DNA of 64,000 nt from Antarcticibacterium flavum (GCF_006159205.1 NZ_CP040812.1:434001-498000); one strand, 5' to 3'; positions 46,765 through 56,080 are shown, counted from the first letter of the stretch. Translations and numbers: made by a program. The notes: generated by a model not told the origin, from the sequence alone.

Positions 46765-46780
46765 AGCTTAAGTTAATTTT

Positions 46781-47341
46781 TTGACACCAACCATCACTTA
46801 TATTGACGAACTGGTTGTACGCTGTCGCCAAGGCGACCAACGTGCACAAATGGAAATTTATAATAAATATTATAAAGCCATGTATAATACTGCTCTAAGA
46901 ATTGTAAAAGATCCTGCCGAAGCTGAGGATGTTATGCAGGAGGCATTTATAAAGGCCTTCTCAAAAATAAACAGCTTCCAGGGAAAATCAACTTTTGGAG
47001 CCTGGTTAAAAAAGATCACTGTGAATTTGAGTATTATTTCCTTTAATAAACAATCTAAATTCCAAAATGTATCCTATGAGGACCAATTCAAATATGAAAC
47101 TGAAGAAGCCCAGGGGGTAGACATTAAGGAGGAAGAAACTAATTCTAAGGTAAAAAGGATATTAAAAGCTATGAAGGGCATAAAAGAAAGTTACCAAATA
47201 GCTCTAAATCTTCACCTTATTGAAGGATATGATTACGAGGAGATTTGCGAGATCCTGGAAATTAGCTCTGCCAATTGCAGGACCCTTATCTCCAGGGCAA
47301 AAGAAAGTCTTAGAAATAAATTACTGGAATATGAAGTATAA
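46781..47341 (+). CDS. RNA polymerase sigma factor, ECF (sigma-70) family
   Basis: 186 residues with a TTG start codon at 46781; no upstream in-frame ATG fits. Sigma2 region: YNKYYKAMYNTALRIVKDPAEAEDVMQEAFIKAF. Sigma4 region: YQIALNLHLIEGYDYEEICEILEISSANCRTLISRAKESL, a helix-turn-helix that binds the -35 element. Its 3' end overlaps the next gene by 11 nt, indicating coupling to a membrane partner that is probably its anti-sigma factor. Confidence 0.92.
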   Translation: MTPTITYIDELVVRCRQGDQRAQMEIYNKYYKAMYNTALRIVKDPAEAEDVMQEAFIKAFSKINSFQGKSTFGAWLKKITVNLSIISFNKQSKFQNVSYEDQFKYETEEAQGVDIKEEETNSKVKRILKAMKGIKESYQIALNLHLIEGYDYEEICEILEISSANCRTLISRAKESLRNKLLEYEV

Positions 47342-47891
47342 AGATATAGATGAGCTATTTGAAGGATTGGACTTCGATGTAGCTGAACCTGCCTCCGGGC
47401 ACGAAGACAGGTTCCTGCAAAGGCTCAAAGAGAAACAGAAAAAACCTGCCCCCGGCGGGAAACTAAGGATGTTGTGGAGCCCAATTGCTGCAGTTGCTGC
47501 AGGTCTGGTGCTCATTATCCTAATTGGCGGTAATCTGATGGGATCCTATTCCCTTACCAACTCTGCCGACCTGGCCGGTATATCCCCCGAGATGAAAGAA
47601 ACACACCAATTCTATACTTCTCTTATCACGACCGAACTGGCAAAAATTGAAGAAGCCAAAACTCCTGAGACTGAAGCTTTGGTAAATGATGCCCTGGCAC
47701 AGCTGGAAAAGCTGGACAATGATTATGAAAAATTGAAAAAAGACCTTAAAACCAGCGGGCAGGATAAACGGGTCATTTTCGCAATGGTATCAAACCTGCA
47801 ACAACGAATTGACCTCCTGAATAATGTTTTAACGCACATAGAAAATATTAAAGAACTTAAAAACCCTAACAATGAGAACAACATTATATAA
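47331..47891 (+). CDS. Putative anti-sigma factor, single-pass membrane protein
   Basis: 186 residues from the ATG at 47331. The N-terminal cytoplasmic part is about 50 residues (MKYKDIDELFEGLDFDVAEP, then basic). One transmembrane helix follows (MLWSPIAAVAAGLVLIILIGG). The periplasmic part is largely helical and coiled-coil-like (ETEALVNDALAQLEKLDNDYEKLKKDLK). Topology and overlap with the ECF sigma gene suggest an anti-sigma function, although no zinc-type anti-sigma motif is seen. It overlaps the next gene by 20 nt. Confidence 0.75.
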   Translation: MKYKDIDELFEGLDFDVAEPASGHEDRFLQRLKEKQKKPAPGGKLRMLWSPIAAVAAGLVLIILIGGNLMGSYSLTNSADLAGISPEMKETHQFYTSLITTELAKIEEAKTPETEALVNDALAQLEKLDNDYEKLKKDLKTSGQDKRVIFAMVSNLQQRIDLLNNVLTHIENIKELKNPNNENNII

Positions 47892-48975
47892 ACTACTATT
47901 TATCCTGGCTTTATCACCCAGCCTGGTGTTTTGCACCAACTCACCGCAGCCCGATGAATTGAAGGGCAGGCACACAAAAGAGAAAAAGATCTCCAAAGAA
48001 TTCAACGTGTCACCAGATGCATTGCTAAAAATAAATAATAGCTATGGAAACATAGACCTTGCTACCTGGGATCAAAACCGGGTGACCATTGAGGTTATTA
48101 TAAAGACCAATGGGAATGATGAAGAAAAGGTAAGGGAAAAACTGGAGGAGATCAATGTTGAATTTAATCAAACCACATCGGGGGTAAGCGCAAGGACCCG
48201 GTTTACAAAGGAAAACAGTTCCTGGTGGAGTTCCTTATTTAGCGGTAGCTCTAATGTGAATATGGAGATAAATTATATAGTAAGGGCTCCTGCAACAAAT
48301 AATGTGGACTTTAGCAATGACTATGGAAATATCTTTATTGATAAATTGACCGGAAATGCAAAAATAAATTGTGACTATGGCAGGATGGATATAAGGGAAC
48401 TTCACGGAAGCAATAATCAGCTTAATTTCGACTACTCCCGTAACAGCCATTTTGGATATATCAATAAAGCAGTGATAAATGCCGATTATTCTGAATTCAC
48501 TGTAGATGACGCTAAAACTTTAAAGATCAATGCTGATTATACCAACTCAAAGATCAAACGCGCAGAGCTTGTGGAGTTTAGTTGCGATTATGGCAGCCTT
48601 ACAATAGATAAAGTAAAACGAATCGCAGGCAGCGGAGATTATCTAAGTACTAAGATTGGAGATATACATCACTCTGCAGATCTTAGTATGGACTACGGCA
48701 GCCTTGCTATTGGAAAAGTCATACGAGGTGCCGGGGAAGTAAAAATAAATTCAGATTATACCGGGCTTAAAATAGGTTATGACAGGGAACATGCATTTCA
48801 GTTTTCTATTAACGCCAATTATGCCAATGTAAAAGGAATGGATAATTTTGAGATCAATAAACAAAACCAGGGTAATACCAGTAAAAGTTATGCCGGTTAT
48901 CACCTAAATAATTCAGGTAACGGTAATATTACTATCACCTCCAGCTATGGAAGTATATCCTTCCAACAACTATAA
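47872..48975 (+). CDS. Exported DUF4097-like beta-helix protein
   Basis: 367 residues with a signal peptide (LYKLLFILALSPSLVFC); the Cys at its end could make it a lipoprotein. The mature part is made of short repeated strands with DYG/DYS turns (SNDYGNIFIDKLTG, NCDYGRMDIRELHG, SMDYGSLAIGKV), the pattern of DUF4097 adhesin-like right-handed beta-helices. Cotranscribed with the sigma/anti-sigma pair by gene overlap, so it is likely a regulon member sensing or responding to envelope stress (inference). Confidence 0.82.
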   Translation: MRTTLYKLLFILALSPSLVFCTNSPQPDELKGRHTKEKKISKEFNVSPDALLKINNSYGNIDLATWDQNRVTIEVIIKTNGNDEEKVREKLEEINVEFNQTTSGVSARTRFTKENSSWWSSLFSGSSNVNMEINYIVRAPATNNVDFSNDYGNIFIDKLTGNAKINCDYGRMDIRELHGSNNQLNFDYSRNSHFGYINKAVINADYSEFTVDDAKTLKINADYTNSKIKRAELVEFSCDYGSLTIDKVKRIAGSGDYLSTKIGDIHHSADLSMDYGSLAIGKVIRGAGEVKINSDYTGLKIGYDREHAFQFSINANYANVKGMDNFEINKQNQGNTSKSYAGYHLNNSGNGNITITSSYGSISFQQL

Positions 48976-49002
48976 ATTTATCAATCAAAAACCATTAAAG
49001 AA

Positions 49003-49734
49003 ATGAGAAAATTAGTATTCTTATTCAGCCTTTTGTTAAGTATAACATCTGCCCAGGCCCAGTGGTGGAACAGTTCAAAAAAGATCACTGGAAATAAAGA
49101 GGTTGTTAACCAATCAAGGACCGTCCAGGATTATGATCGTATAAATGTTACAGGTATGATGGATGTGCAACTCGTGGCAGGAAAGGAAGGAAAAATTGAC
49201 CTTGAAGGGGAAAGCAATTTACTGGAATACATTGAAACAGAAGTTAGCGGTGGAACGTTGAAGATCTCTGTGGAAAAAGGTATAAACCTGCAGCCATCAA
49301 GGAATTACCCAATTAAAATCGTTGTTCCTTTTGAAGACCTTGATGCGGTAACCCTTACAGGTTCAGGGCATATTCGCGGGAGTGATGTGATAAGCGCCAG
49401 GAGTTTTAAAGTAAGTGTAACCGGCTCTGGGAACATGAACCTTGACCTTGATGTGGAAGATCTTAAAGGTACCGTAACCGGTTCCGGAGACGTGAAATTA
49501 AAAGGAAAAGCCAGGCATCTTGACTGCACTGTAACAGGATCTGGCGACTTCCTTGCTTATGATCTAAGGACGCAAACTACCAATGCTTCTGTTACCGGAT
49601 CTGGAGATATTGAAATTTCTGTCGAAGACGAGCTGCAGGCAAAAGTTTCAGGTTCGGGAGATATTCGATATAAAGGCAATCCTCAAAAACAGAATTTTAA
49701 AACCTCAGGATCGGGTACGGTCGCAAAAAACTAA
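49003..49734 (+). CDS. Head-GIN domain (DUF2807) exported protein
   Basis: 243 residues with a signal peptide (LVFLFSLLLSITSAQAQW). The mature protein is a beta-helix of recurrent TGSG turns (VTLTGSGHIRGSD, VSVTGSGNMNLD, GTVTGSGDVKL, CTVTGSGDFLA, ASVTGSGDIEIS), diagnostic of the putative auto-transporter adhesin head GIN domain. Last gene of the ECF-sigma operon, 27 nt after the DUF4097 gene, ending at a bidirectional terminator. Confidence 0.9.
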   Translation: MRKLVFLFSLLLSITSAQAQWWNSSKKITGNKEVVNQSRTVQDYDRINVTGMMDVQLVAGKEGKIDLEGESNLLEYIETEVSGGTLKISVEKGINLQPSRNYPIKIVVPFEDLDAVTLTGSGHIRGSDVISARSFKVSVTGSGNMNLDLDVEDLKGTVTGSGDVKLKGKARHLDCTVTGSGDFLAYDLRTQTTNASVTGSGDIEISVEDELQAKVSGSGDIRYKGNPQKQNFKTSGSGTVAKN

Positions 49735-49750
49735 TATTATCATATTTTTG

Positions 49751-49795
49751 AAAAGGGTAGGATAAAAACTTCGGTTTTATTCTATCCTTTTTCTT
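49751..49795. terminator. Bidirectional terminator
   Basis: A long imperfect stem AAAAGGGTAGGATAAAA / TTTTATTCTATCCTTTT around CTTCGG, flanked by A- and T-runs. It serves both the DUF2807 gene and the convergent MFS gene, whose stop (49782-49784) lies inside the stem. Confidence 0.82.
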
Positions 49796-51098
49796 TTGGA
49801 ACCCTTAAAAGCAATACCACCCCTGCAATAAAGAAGACTACAAGGAATAGGATCGCATCCCTCACACTGCCGGTTACCTGAGCCACTATACCATACATAA
49901 GCATCCCTATCACTATCCCAATTTTTTCTGAAACATCGTAAAAACTAAAATAACTGGCGGTATCTTTTGTAGGTGGTAACATCTTTGAATAGGTGGAACG
50001 TGATAATGCCTGTATCCCACCCATAATAAGTCCAACACAGGCTGCAGCTACGTAAAATTGATTGGGGGTCATTATATAATAAGCATATACACAAATAGCT
50101 ATCCAAAATATATTGAGCCCAATGAGAGTGGGAACATTTCCTATTTTGCCGGCAAGTTTCGATGTCCCTGTTGCTCCGGCCACTGCAACAAGCTGTATAA
50201 GTAGGATACTAATTATTAATCCTGTGGTTGCATTTTGTTCTCCCCAGTCCAACTCCTCTATTCCAAAATAAGTCGCAATCAACATAATTGTTTGTACCGC
50301 CATACTGTAGGTGAAGAAAGCCAATAGATACCGCTTTAAGCGTAAATTGTTACCCAGGGATCTCCAAATATATCGCAACTCCCGGTAGCCGTTAAAAACG
50401 ACATTGCGGGTTAGTCCTGTGGCCTTATTACCTTGAGGGAGATAATAATAGGTGTATTGACTAAAGCCAATCCACCAAATTCCTGTCAAAACAAAGGAGA
50501 GTCTGGTGGGAATTCCTTCATTCTCAAACCCAAATAATTCATAATTAAGGATCATTACCAGGCAAATCACCAATAGGATCACACTGCCAATATAACCCAG
50601 GGAAAAACCTTTGGCACTTATCCTATCCTGTTGCTCTTTAAAAGCTATATCTGGCAAATACGAATTATAGAATACCAGGCTGGCCCAAAAACCAATGAGG
50701 GCCAGAAAATAACAAAGCAATCCAAACCACAGGTATTCCAGGTCAAACCAGTACAACCCTATACAGGAGACGGCCCCCAAATAGCAAAAGAACTTAAGGA
50801 AGGATTTTTTATTGCCCACGAAATCTGCAATCCCTGAGAGAATAGGACTTATGATCGATACTACAAAAAATGCCAGGGCAGTTACATAACTTATAAGGGA
50901 ATCATTATTAAAATTGATCCCCATAAAGGGCACGGTATCGTCAAGAATACGTCCCTGGTCATCCTTAATGATTGTTATTGCCCCGTAAAAAATGGGGAAG
51001 ATGGCGCTGGAAATTACCAGGCTGTAAACAGAGTTTGCCCAGTCATAAAATGCCCAGGCATTAAGAAGCTTTTTACTTCCTTTGGGGAGATCTTTCAT
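49782..51098 (-). CDS. MFS transporter, UMF1/Atg22-like
   Basis: 438 residues, about 12 transmembrane helices. The N-terminus WAFYDWANSVYSLVISSAIFP is characteristic of the Atg22/UMF1 branch of the major facilitator superfamily; GGIQALSRSTYSKMLPP is the conserved motif in the second half. Family members are thought to export amino acids or small metabolites; the substrate here is unknown. It lies downstream of the M48 gene but separated by a terminator. Confidence 0.9.
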   Translation of the reverse strand: MKDLPKGSKKLLNAWAFYDWANSVYSLVISSAIFPIFYGAITIIKDDQGRILDDTVPFMGINFNNDSLISYVTALAFFVVSIISPILSGIADFVGNKKSFLKFFCYLGAVSCIGLYWFDLEYLWFGLLCYFLALIGFWASLVFYNSYLPDIAFKEQQDRISAKGFSLGYIGSVILLVICLVMILNYELFGFENEGIPTRLSFVLTGIWWIGFSQYTYYYLPQGNKATGLTRNVVFNGYRELRYIWRSLGNNLRLKRYLLAFFTYSMAVQTIMLIATYFGIEELDWGEQNATTGLIISILLIQLVAVAGATGTSKLAGKIGNVPTLIGLNIFWIAICVYAYYIMTPNQFYVAAACVGLIMGGIQALSRSTYSKMLPPTKDTASYFSFYDVSEKIGIVIGMLMYGIVAQVTGSVRDAILFLVVFFIAGVVLLLRVPKEKG

Positions 51099-51110
51099 TG
51101 GCTAAAAATA

Positions 51111-51137
51111 AAAAAAGCTGCTCTTAATGAACAGCTT
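51111..51137 (-). terminator. Terminator of the M48 protease gene
   Basis: The minus strand AAGCTGTTC-ATTAA-GAGCAGCTT stem is followed by a T-run, 25 nt after the M48 stop and just before the MFS start. Confidence 0.75.
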
Positions 51138-51162
51138 CTCTTATAATTTATTGAATTATATC

Positions 51163-51984
51163 TTATTTAAAGGAAGTAACCCCGTATTTCCTGGCTTCTG
51201 CCTTAGCTTCCGGAGCCCACTTCGTGATGTTGTTAATCCTGGTAGAAGAAGCAGGGTGAGTACTAAGAAATTCTGGTGGACCCTGACCTCCGGCTTGTGC
51301 AGCCATTCTCTTCCAAAGCTCTGCAGCTTCCATAGGCTCATAACCGGCAATAGCCATTAAAGTAAGTCCAATTCTATCAGCTTCTGTCTCGTGGCTTCTG
51401 CTAAAAGGAAGCATCACTCCAAGTTGAGAACCTAAACCGTAGGCCTGTGCGAAGATTTGCTGGGTTTGCTCACTTCTTCCGCTTACCGCTACACTACCGG
51501 CCACACCAACTAATTGTTGCAGCTGCCCTGCACTCATTCGTTGAGCACCATGATCTGCAAGAGAGTGGGCAACCTCATGAGCCATGATCGCTGCAATTCC
51601 AGTTTCGTCCTGTGCCACTGGCAATATTCCTGTGTAAAAAACTATTTTACCACCCGGCATAGCCCAGGCATTGACAGCCTCATCTTTAACGAGATTGAAT
51701 TCCCAGGCAAAATCGTTCAGGTATCCCTGGTACCCGTTAGCGTTCAGGTAACGTTCTGACGCGGTTACTATCTTCTGGCCGACATTTTTTATAGTATTCG
51801 CCTCAGCTGTACCGGTCACCACATCATTTTCAGCAAGAAATTGGTCATACTGCGCAAAGGCAGCGGGGAACAACTGCTCGTTGGATACAAAATTAAGGTT
51901 CCTCTCCCCTGTAAAAGGATTGGTTTTACAGCCTGCCAGCGCAAGGACTGTAAATACGACTATAAATAAATTTCTAAATCTCAT
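51163..51984 (-). CDS. M48 family metalloprotease, lipoprotein
   Basis: 273 residues from MRFRNLFIVV; a longer in-frame start at 52020 would hide the signal sequence. Lipobox VLALAGC. The catalytic zinc site HEVAH lies near residue 135 with the third-ligand region ETEADRIGLTLM downstream. WAMPGGKIVFYTGIL and STHPASSTRI are typical of BepA/LoiP-like periplasmic M48 peptidases, which control outer-membrane protein quality in Proteobacteria. A similar role is inferred. Confidence 0.91.
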   Translation of the reverse strand: MRFRNLFIVVFTVLALAGCKTNPFTGERNLNFVSNEQLFPAAFAQYDQFLAENDVVTGTAEANTIKNVGQKIVTASERYLNANGYQGYLNDFAWEFNLVKDEAVNAWAMPGGKIVFYTGILPVAQDETGIAAIMAHEVAHSLADHGAQRMSAGQLQQLVGVAGSVAVSGRSEQTQQIFAQAYGLGSQLGVMLPFSRSHETEADRIGLTLMAIAGYEPMEAAELWKRMAAQAGGQGPPEFLSTHPASSTRINNITKWAPEAKAEARKYGVTSFK

Positions 51985-52162
51985 AATTTTTGGTTTTAAT
52001 ATGATAAAAGTACAAAACACCCCACTGTATGGTTATGGGTTTAAGTTCGCTTTAACATAAAAGCAATTTCAAAAATGATACCAAAGCAGCAGGAAATAAT
52101 GTTCCCAGCCCCGTATGGCTTTATTCTTAAATTCCTAACTTCGCTTTTTTCTGCAGCACATT

Positions 52163-53038
52163 ATGACTAAAAAGCAAAAAGAGAATACCCCGGTACAGGT
52201 GCTTTTAACGCCTAAATATATTTTAGTGGCCGGAAAGATCCTTACCGCAATCTCACCTTTCCTGGCAAGCCGGTTTGCCGCGAAATTATTTTTGACCCCT
52301 CACAAATACAAGCTACCTGAAAGGGAAAAGGAGATGGACAGGAATTCCTCGCAAATCGTGGAGGAGGTTCCCGGTATAAATAGGGAGATCGTGGTTTATC
52401 GCTATGGTGATCCTGCTGCGGGCAAGAAGGTATTATTGGCTCACGGCTGGAGCGGCAGGGGGACTCAAATGCCGAAACTGGCAGCTGCGCTGGTAAAAGA
52501 GAATTATGAAGTAGTAAGTTTTGATGCCCCGGGCCATGGTAAGGCCCCGGGAAAAATGAGCATGATGCCGTTCTTTATAGAAGCTATCCACCATCTTGAT
52601 AACACCCATGGGCCTTTTCACGCTGCAATTGGCCATTCTCTTGGGGGTATGTCCCTTTTACGTGCAGCAAAAGAGGGACTGGCTTTAGAAAAACTGGTAA
52701 TAATTGGTACCGCAAACAGTGTTACACATATTACGTACGAATTTGCCAGGAACATGAAACTTAATGAAGAAGTAGCACGAAAAATGAAATCATATTTCGA
52801 CGAAAAATATGGGATGGATATGGATAATCTCTCCGGAGCTTTTTCTGCTGAAAGTGTGAACATCCCAACCCTGGTGGTCCATGATAAGAACGATGTGGAT
52901 GTCCACTTTAGCTCGGCATATGAAATAAGGGACAAGCTCAAGAACGGCGAATTATTTTTAACAGAAGGGCTGGGACATCGCAAAATCCTGGGAGATCAAA
53001 AAGTAATTAACAAAATCACAACGTTCATCGCGGTATAA
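52163..53038 (+). CDS. Alpha/beta hydrolase
   Basis: 291 residues. The nucleophile elbow GHSLGGMSLL carries the catalytic Ser; LLAHGWSGRGTQM is the oxyanion loop, VVHDKNDVDVHF the acid region and TEGLGHRKIL the catalytic His. An N-terminal hydrophobic helix (ILTAISPFLASRFAAKLFL) suggests membrane association. Substrate unknown. Followed after 20 nt by msrB. Confidence 0.88.
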   Translation: MTKKQKENTPVQVLLTPKYILVAGKILTAISPFLASRFAAKLFLTPHKYKLPEREKEMDRNSSQIVEEVPGINREIVVYRYGDPAAGKKVLLAHGWSGRGTQMPKLAAALVKENYEVVSFDAPGHGKAPGKMSMMPFFIEAIHHLDNTHGPFHAAIGHSLGGMSLLRAAKEGLALEKLVIIGTANSVTHITYEFARNMKLNEEVARKMKSYFDEKYGMDMDNLSGAFSAESVNIPTLVVHDKNDVDVHFSSAYEIRDKLKNGELFLTEGLGHRKILGDQKVINKITTFIAV

Positions 53039-53058
53039 TCTTTGTACTTTTATGAACT

Positions 53059-53541
53059 ATGAAAAAGATTATAATATTGATTATTGCTATTGTAGCATCC
53101 AGCTGCAACAGCAATGCCCAGCAGAATTCAGAAACCAAAACAAAAGATTATAAGGTTTCAAAAACCGAAGCCGAATGGAAAGAGATCCTTTCACCACAGG
53201 AGTACGCCGTTTTGCGTGAGGCTGCTACCGAGAGGCCCCATTCCAGCAAACTCAATGACGTTAATGTCCCTGGAATATTCGTTTGCGCCGGCTGCGGAAA
53301 TGAGCTTTATGAAACCAAACACAAATTTGAAAGCGGTACAGGTTGGCCAAGCTTTGACAGGCCAATTGAAGGAGGCGTTGCTTACGGTGCCGATTCCAAA
53401 CTGGGATACCAGCGGGATGAAGTACATTGTGCCGATTGTGGCGGCCACCTGGGCCATGTGTTTGATGACGGCCCACGCGAGACTACAGGAAAGCGGCATT
53501 GTATCAATGGCGTTGCAATGAATTTTATTCCGAAGGAATAA
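53059..53541 (+). CDS. msrB: Peptide methionine (R)-S-oxide reductase, exported lipoprotein form
   Basis: 160 residues. A lipoprotein-type signal (IIILIIAIVASSC) precedes a complete MsrB domain: zinc pairs CAGC and CADC, the core FESGTGWPSFDRPIEGGV, GGHLGHVFDDGP, and the catalytic Cys in GKRHCINGVAMNF. It reduces R-methionine sulfoxide in extracytoplasmic proteins. Twinned with the cytoplasmic form downstream (21-nt gap). Confidence 0.94.
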   Translation: MKKIIILIIAIVASSCNSNAQQNSETKTKDYKVSKTEAEWKEILSPQEYAVLREAATERPHSSKLNDVNVPGIFVCAGCGNELYETKHKFESGTGWPSFDRPIEGGVAYGADSKLGYQRDEVHCADCGGHLGHVFDDGPRETTGKRHCINGVAMNFIPKE

Positions 53542-53562
53542 TTATCCACCAAAAAAGGATTT

Positions 53563-53955
53563 ATGAAAAAGTATAATATAGAAAAGTCTGAGGCTGAATG
53601 GAAAGAACAACTGGGCGAGGACAGGTATCGTATCCTTCGCCAAAAAGGTACAGAGGCGCCCCACAGTGGAGAATATAACCTTCACTTTGACGAAGGGGAA
53701 TATAAATGTGCAGCCTGTAATACAAAGCTATTTGAGAGCGATTCAAAATTTGAGAGCGGCTGTGGCTGGCCCAGTTTTGATGAAGCAATTGAAGGAAGCA
53801 TAGAATATGTCCAGGACAAGACTTTTGGAATGATACGCACAGAGATACTTTGCGCCAATTGTGGCAGCCACCTGGGACATGTCTTTGACGATGGCCCTAC
53901 AGATACCGGCCAGCGCTACTGCGTGAATTCGGCCAGTATAAATTTCAATAAATAA
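53563..53955 (+). CDS. msrB: Peptide methionine (R)-S-oxide reductase, cytoplasmic form
   Basis: 130 residues with no signal peptide. Zinc pairs CAAC and CANC, core FESGCGWPSFDEAIEGSI, GSHLGHVFDDGP, catalytic Cys in GQRYCVNSASINF. An extra Cys (SGCGW) replaces the Thr of the upstream paralogue and may act as a resolving residue. A tandem paralogue of the preceding gene with a different predicted location. Confidence 0.94.
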   Translation: MKKYNIEKSEAEWKEQLGEDRYRILRQKGTEAPHSGEYNLHFDEGEYKCAACNTKLFESDSKFESGCGWPSFDEAIEGSIEYVQDKTFGMIRTEILCANCGSHLGHVFDDGPTDTGQRYCVNSASINFNK

Positions 53956-53970
53956 CCTAAACTTATTATT

Positions 53971-54528
53971 ATGAAAAAGATTTTCACCTTACTATTTATG
54001 TCTGTTTTCGCATTGACCTCGTGTAGCAACGATGGCCCACAGGGACCTCCCGGGCCTCCGGGACCACAAGGCCCTCCGGGACCAGGTGGCGGTGATGCTG
54101 AAATAGGAACAGTTATTGACCTCGTTGGAACCTTCAACGCCGCCAATGATTACTCTTTACTTTTAGATTTCAATGAGGAGAATATAGAAGTTTTTGAATC
54201 TGATGCAGTTCTTGTTTATATGAAGACAGGCGAAGACGGTACTGCAGATGGTGCCCCCGTGGAAGTCTTTAGAATGCTTCCTCAAACGTATTATATCAAT
54301 GGAGAAGCTTTGCAATATAACTTTGACTTTACATTTTTTGATGTACTTATATTTTTAGATGGCACAGTAGATCTGGCCTCTCTGGATACAGATTATACGA
54401 ATGACAGGGTGTTTCGCGTAGTGATCGTACCTGCAGAATTCGCAGAAACTATGGATACATTAAACATAGATGCTGTACTTAAATCCCTTGATATCCAGGA
54501 AATGGACATTAAGAAAGCAAATTTCTAG
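53971..54528 (+). CDS. Lipoprotein with a short collagen-like stretch
   Basis: 185 residues. Lipobox FALTSC, then a run of Gly-X-Y triplets (residues about 22-40, GPQGPPGPPGPQGPPGPGGG), then an acidic globular domain of about 140 residues, mostly beta-strand. The triplets are too few for a stable long triple helix but could trimerise or extend the domain from the membrane. This pattern recurs in Bacteroidota lipoproteins of unknown function. It lies 15 nt after msrB, probably in the same transcript, and ends before a strong terminator. Confidence 0.82.
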   Translation: MKKIFTLLFMSVFALTSCSNDGPQGPPGPPGPQGPPGPGGGDAEIGTVIDLVGTFNAANDYSLLLDFNEENIEVFESDAVLVYMKTGEDGTADGAPVEVFRMLPQTYYINGEALQYNFDFTFFDVLIFLDGTVDLASLDTDYTNDRVFRVVIVPAEFAETMDTLNIDAVLKSLDIQEMDIKKANF

Positions 54529-54550
54529 CACACATTCTCTTACCAAAATA

Positions 54551-54592
54551 TAAAAGAGGCTTATTACCTGCGGGTGATAAGCCTCTTTTTTC
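54551..54592 (+). terminator. Rho-independent terminator
   Basis: Stem AGAGGCTTATTACC/GGTGATAAGCCTCT with a TGCG loop and a T-run, after the collagen-like lipoprotein gene. Confidence 0.88.
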
Positions 54593-54688
54593 TCAAATAT
54601 ATACCACCTCTTGCCTCATTAAACTTTCAGTTTAACCTATTATTCCTTAAATTCGCATCTTCTTAAACTGTTACAAAAAATTCCGAAT

Positions 54689-56080
54689 ATGAGTAAATAT
54701 GATATCATTGTTTTAGGAAGTGGTCCCGGTGGATATGTTACTGCCATTCGCGCTTCACAATTAGGTTTTAAAACAGCCGTGGTTGAAAAGGAAAGCCTTG
54801 GAGGTGTTTGTCTTAACTGGGGTTGTATCCCAACCAAAGCACTTCTTAAAAGCGCCCAGGTGTTTGATTACCTAAACCATGCGGCCGATTATGGGTTAAA
54901 AGTTGAAAATGCCGATAAGGATTTTGGTGCAGTTATAAAGCGAAGCCGGAATGTGGCAGATGGAATGAGCAAAGGGGTTCAATTCCTTATGAAAAAAAAT
55001 AAAATTGATGTTATTGAAGGCTTCGGAAAATTAAAATCCGGTAAAAAGATTGCGGTAACAGATAAGAATGATAAAACTACAGAGTACGAAGCCAAGCACA
55101 TAATTGTCGCCACAGGTGCACGTTCCCGTGAATTGCCAAGCCTAAAGCAGGATGGTAAGAAAGTAATAGGATACCGCGAGGCTATGACCCTTGATAAGCA
55201 GCCGGAATCTATGATCGTTGTAGGATCTGGTGCTATTGGGGTGGAATTTGCCCATTTTTATAACGCGATGGGGACAGATGTTACAGTCGTGGAATTCCTA
55301 CCAAACCTTGTGCCTCTTGAAGATGAGGAAATCTCAAAACAATTTGAGCGCAGTGTGAAAAAAGCCGGAATAAAAGTGATGACAAACTCCTCTGTAGAGA
55401 GCGTTGACACTTCCGGAAAAAAGATCAAGGCAAAGGTGAAGACCAAAAAAGGAGAAGAAACCCTTGAGGCAGATATTGTACTTTCTGCTGTTGGGATCAA
55501 AACAAACATTGAAAATATAGGCCTGGAAGACCTGGGCATCAAGACAGATAAGGATAAGATCGTAGTTAACGAGTGGTACCAGACCAATGTAGATGGCATT
55601 TACGCCATTGGTGATGTTGTTGCTGGTCCTGCACTTGCTCACGTTGCATCTGCTGAAGGTATTACCTGTGTAGAAAAGATCGCCGGTATGCACGTGGAAC
55701 CAATCGACTACGGTAATATCCCGGGATGTACCTATGCAACTCCTGAAATAGCATCGGTTGGAATGACTGAAAAGCAGGCAAAAGAAGCAGGCTATGAATT
55801 GAAAATTGGAAAGTTCCCATTCTCAGCTTCAGGAAAAGCAAAAGCTGCCGGAACGCCAGATGGTTTTGTGAAAGTGATCTTTGACGCGAAATATGGAGAA
55901 TGGTTAGGTTGCCACATGATTGGTGCCGGAGTGACAGATATGATCGCTGAGGCTGTTCTTGGAAGAAAACTTGAAACTACTGGGCACGAAGTCCTTAAAA
56001 CCATCCACCCACACCCAACTATGAGTGAAGCGGTGATGGAAGCTGTAGCCGCCGCTTATGACGAGGTGATCCACTTGTAG
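54689..56080 (+). CDS. lpdA: Dihydrolipoyl dehydrogenase
   Basis: 463 residues. FAD/NAD disulfide oxidoreductase (E3) of 2-oxoacid dehydrogenase complexes. FAD-binding IIVLGSGPGGYVTAIRA at the N-terminus, redox-active disulfide GGVCLNWGCIPTKALL, NAD-binding VVGSGAIGVEFAHFY, YAIGDVV, and the C-terminal dimerisation/active-site HPHPTMSE. Its TAG stop is also the first three bases of a heptanucleotide array. Confidence 0.95.
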   Translation: MSKYDIIVLGSGPGGYVTAIRASQLGFKTAVVEKESLGGVCLNWGCIPTKALLKSAQVFDYLNHAADYGLKVENADKDFGAVIKRSRNVADGMSKGVQFLMKKNKIDVIEGFGKLKSGKKIAVTDKNDKTTEYEAKHIIVATGARSRELPSLKQDGKKVIGYREAMTLDKQPESMIVVGSGAIGVEFAHFYNAMGTDVTVVEFLPNLVPLEDEEISKQFERSVKKAGIKVMTNSSVESVDTSGKKIKAKVKTKKGEETLEADIVLSAVGIKTNIENIGLEDLGIKTDKDKIVVNEWYQTNVDGIYAIGDVVAGPALAHVASAEGITCVEKIAGMHVEPIDYGNIPGCTYATPEIASVGMTEKQAKEAGYELKIGKFPFSASGKAKAAGTPDGFVKVIFDAKYGEWLGCHMIGAGVTDMIAEAVLGRKLETTGHEVLKTIHPHPTMSEAVMEAVAAAYDEVIHL

